DNA of 64,000 nt from Crocodylus rhombifer (Eukaryota > Chordata > Crocodylia > Crocodylidae), in NCBI GenBank assembly GCA_038503035.1, contig JAVSML010025154.1, positions 558,001 through 622,000 of the forward strand, in the 5' to 3' direction. Shown one piece after another: positions 61,634 to 64,000 of the stretch. The position numbers were made by a program, and so were the translations under genes. The notes below the pieces were generated by a model. That model made no database searches, had not been told where the DNA came from, and saw only the letters and a list, made by a program, of their open reading frames with translations. Position 1 is the stretch's first letter. Each line of letters begins with the position of its first letter.

Positions 61634-62668
61634 TAGAGGTGCACCAATACATGGCTCCAATATCAGATCAGTACTGATATGAAAAAAATGGTCTATATCG
61701 GATATCAGCCCTATGAGGCCAATAATTTGGCCAATAAATGCCCGTGCTGTGTGCGGCCACAGTGCAGCATGGAGCAGAACCAGCATCATGGACAGCTTCC
61801 TCCAGTTAGTAAGTCAGAAGGGGAAGGGGTGTGGGGGTGCAAATCAACGCATCCCGCAGTGAGGGAGGGAGCGGGGGCAGGCACTGCCCAGCTGGGGGGG
61901 GGTGCAGGACAGAGGCACAGCTCGTGGGGTGGGGGTGGCCCACACTGCTGCTTGCACCCCGTGGGTCGGGGCGTGTGCCCCCGATCTGCACAGCATGGGG
62001 CAGCCTGCAGATGTGGGGTGGAGCTGGAGCCAGCATTGCACATGGCTTTTCTTGCCAAGGGCTGGGCTTGGTACGGGCTCCAGCAGTGCTGGGAGGAGGC
62101 TGCAGCCACCCTAAATTTCACCACAGCTCTGCTCCAACCCCACACTGCCGCCTGCTGCCCAGCACAGCCGCGGCTTTTCCTGGCACTCGGGTGGCAATGG
62201 CATGGGGCTGGGAGTGGAGCTGCAGCAAAATTTGGAGTGCCTGCAGCCTCCTTCCAGCACCACCAGAGCCTGCTCCATGCCTAGCCTCCAGCAAGAAAAG
62301 CCCCATGAAGTGCTGGCTTTGGCTGCACCCTACAGCTGCAGCCTTCCCCACGCTATGCCCCCCCACCCCACCCTCCCAGTAGCAGGGACCACCCCCACCC
62401 CACAAGCCGCACCTCCATCCTGTGCCTCCCCCCACCCCAGCTGGGCAGCGCCTGCCCCTGCCCCCTCCCTCATCATGGGAGGGCACTGATCTGCCCCCTG
62501 CCCTGCACACACCCCTTCCCTCCCCCCTCCCCTTCCACCACACTGGACTTACCACCTGGAGGCAGCTGGAGACAGCTGCATCGGATATCGGATTGGAATC
62601 AGCCGATATGTCTCCTTAAATATTGGCTATCGATATCTGCCCCTAAAATCTCTATCGGTGCACCCCTA
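61634..62668. mobile_element. Fold-back hAT element with 8-bp target duplication
   Basis: The left end is tagaggtgcaccaatacatg and the right end, inward, taggggtgcaccgatagaga. Flanks are gtatcttt (61626-61633) and atatcttt (62669-62676), 7 of 8 identical. Sub-terminal regions carry tatcggatatcagcc-type motifs on both sides. The GC-rich centre is a long inverted repeat, which is why frames of about 150-200 codons occur on both strands. No transposase. Confidence 0.86.
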
Positions 62669-62676
62669 ATATCTTT

Positions 62677-64000
62677 AACTTTTCTCCTCTCCCACTGAAT
62701 GAAAGGAACAACTACATTTATCTGTGTGGAACAGTGTGAGAAGAGGGAAATAGATGCTTACTGCTCCTTTGTTCAAGCCAGATTTGTGCATTGTTTGGAG
62801 TTGTACATGGCCAAATCCTTAGACTGAGTAAAGTTGTTGAATACTTCAGCCTTATATAAAAGCAGATGTACACTTTTGGAACACTGGTCCTCTTTGTGCA
62901 CAGATGTACAAATGCTTTGAACAGATATGTAGGAAATACCTATATTACAAAGACTTAGCAGCAGTTTGATTTGGCCACCAGTTAGCTAATAAAATCCCTT
63001 CTGTTGTAAGAAATATGCATCCAACAGAGATTTCCACTTATCTGTGACAGGACATGTTCTTTTCAAGCCTTCACAGAATTCAACTCTGTTTGTACTATAG
63101 CTGGCTAAAGGATAAAAATCTTTGACAGAACATCTTGGTAGTTTACTTCTCTGGTGGGGAATGTCCATAAAAAAAAGAAAGATGTATGCAACAGGAATTT
63201 GCAGAATGTGTTTCACATTAAGATAAACTGAAAAGAAACGTACATGTGCATAGATACATATGATCTTATTTTGACAGTTTAAAGACTGTAGGCTCTTCAA
63301 AACCTAGGAAGAGAGGTGTATTTATAAAAAATATTTTAAAAGATGATGACACGATACAAGCATTAAACTTCATAAAGATTAAAGCTCACATGAATGTTAT
63401 ACTACAAAGCAGAACATGATTCAAAGCTCAAGAGAAATTTGGGAGGTGGAAACATCCAATTTATGCCAGAATTTTGGTACCACTCCTACCACAAAATTTT
63501 CAGTCATCTAAGTGATATCACAACAAAATAATGCCACCACACAGATGGAGCAAATTAACCACACAAGTGAAGGGTATGGCTAAAACTTGGGAAATTAGGT
63601 AATTTTTTAATGTAGTATTTTCCATAAATTTTGCTTTAAAATGAAAAAAATAATATTTTTATCCTAAAGAAATACAGAAATAATTTCGCCCATTTCATGC
63701 CAGCTCCTGTACACACAATCTACATGGGAGACTCCTACCATCACAAGTCAACTCAGAAGAGGATCAGAGTAATGTAAAGTGTATGTGATTAATTTCCTAC
63801 AAAATATTGTCAAGTAATACTGATGTTTAGTTTGATCATACTAGCTAAGACAGGGAGGGTGGGACCAGGGTTGGGGGGAAAGAAGAGATGTGCTTCACTC
63901 CTAAGTAGCTATCACAGATAAAGGCTATATTGAACCTCAACAATAAAACAAAGCTGATCCTCACCTAGAACTTTTATGAATGAGTAAGTAGTAAAAACTG
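62677..64000. other. Intronic DNA, nothing recognised
   Basis: AT-rich sequence to the window end; the 104-residue minus frame at 62986-63300 resembles nothing I know. Confidence 0.45.

Noticed and set aside
61679..62555. Frames of 145-201 codons on both strands
   Set aside because: They lie wholly inside the fold-back hAT element, whose palindromic GC-rich core explains them.

Overview
The window is vertebrate nuclear DNA. It is almost entirely intronic and is built largely from transposable elements. The only protein-coding segment I can defend is one 155-bp exon on the minus strand (36310-36464). Its 52 residues, from [14 protein letters not shown] to HQHGVIYR, match the kinase-domain hinge region of the novel protein kinase C epsilon (PRKCE), and a GT donor and an AG acceptor flank it. 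No other exon was recognised, so the rest is best read as two very long PRKCE introns: the intron upstream of the exon lies at higher coordinates and the downstream one at lower coordinates.

The repeat content suggests a non-avian sauropsid, most likely a crocodilian, with a turtle as the alternative. CR1 LINEs of several subfamilies and ages dominate, there are many non-autonomous hAT-type elements, a family of short 3-bp-TSD MITEs is present, and I see no L1 or Alu-type elements. The species call is an inference.

Layout. 1-9.4 kb: AT-rich intron with a few MITEs and an old MIR-like SINE. 9.4-12.4 kb: a minus-strand CR1, then a decayed non-CR1 LINE. 14.6-16.7 kb: a CR1 3' end, a solo LTR with a perfect 5-bp target duplication, and a MITE. 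19-20.7 kb: tRNA-like modules, a MIR tail, a MITE and a CR1 3' end. 21.5-25.4 kb: a hAT-like element, then a three-level nest (CR1 inside CR1 inside hAT). 28.4-33.4 kb: unclassified sequence and a 3.4-kb minus-strand CR1 that keeps ORF1 (esterase), endonuclease and the start of the RT and carries a small TIR element. 34.4 kb: MITE. 36.3 kb: PRKCE exon. 37.3-43.6 kb: a fold-back hAT, unclassified GC-rich DNA, a MITE and an LTR-like block with a minisatellite. 47.5-49.1 kb: a hAT half-element and a C/A-rich low-complexity tract. 53.3-57.3 kb: an inverted-repeat element, a nearly intact CR1 RT region and a MITE. 59-62.7 kb: two fold-back hAT elements with 8-bp target duplications.

Most open frames above 100 codons lie in GC-rich repeats, often on both strands at once, and are not genes. 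Apart from the kinase exon, the recognisable coding remnants are retrotransposon ORFs, all broken.
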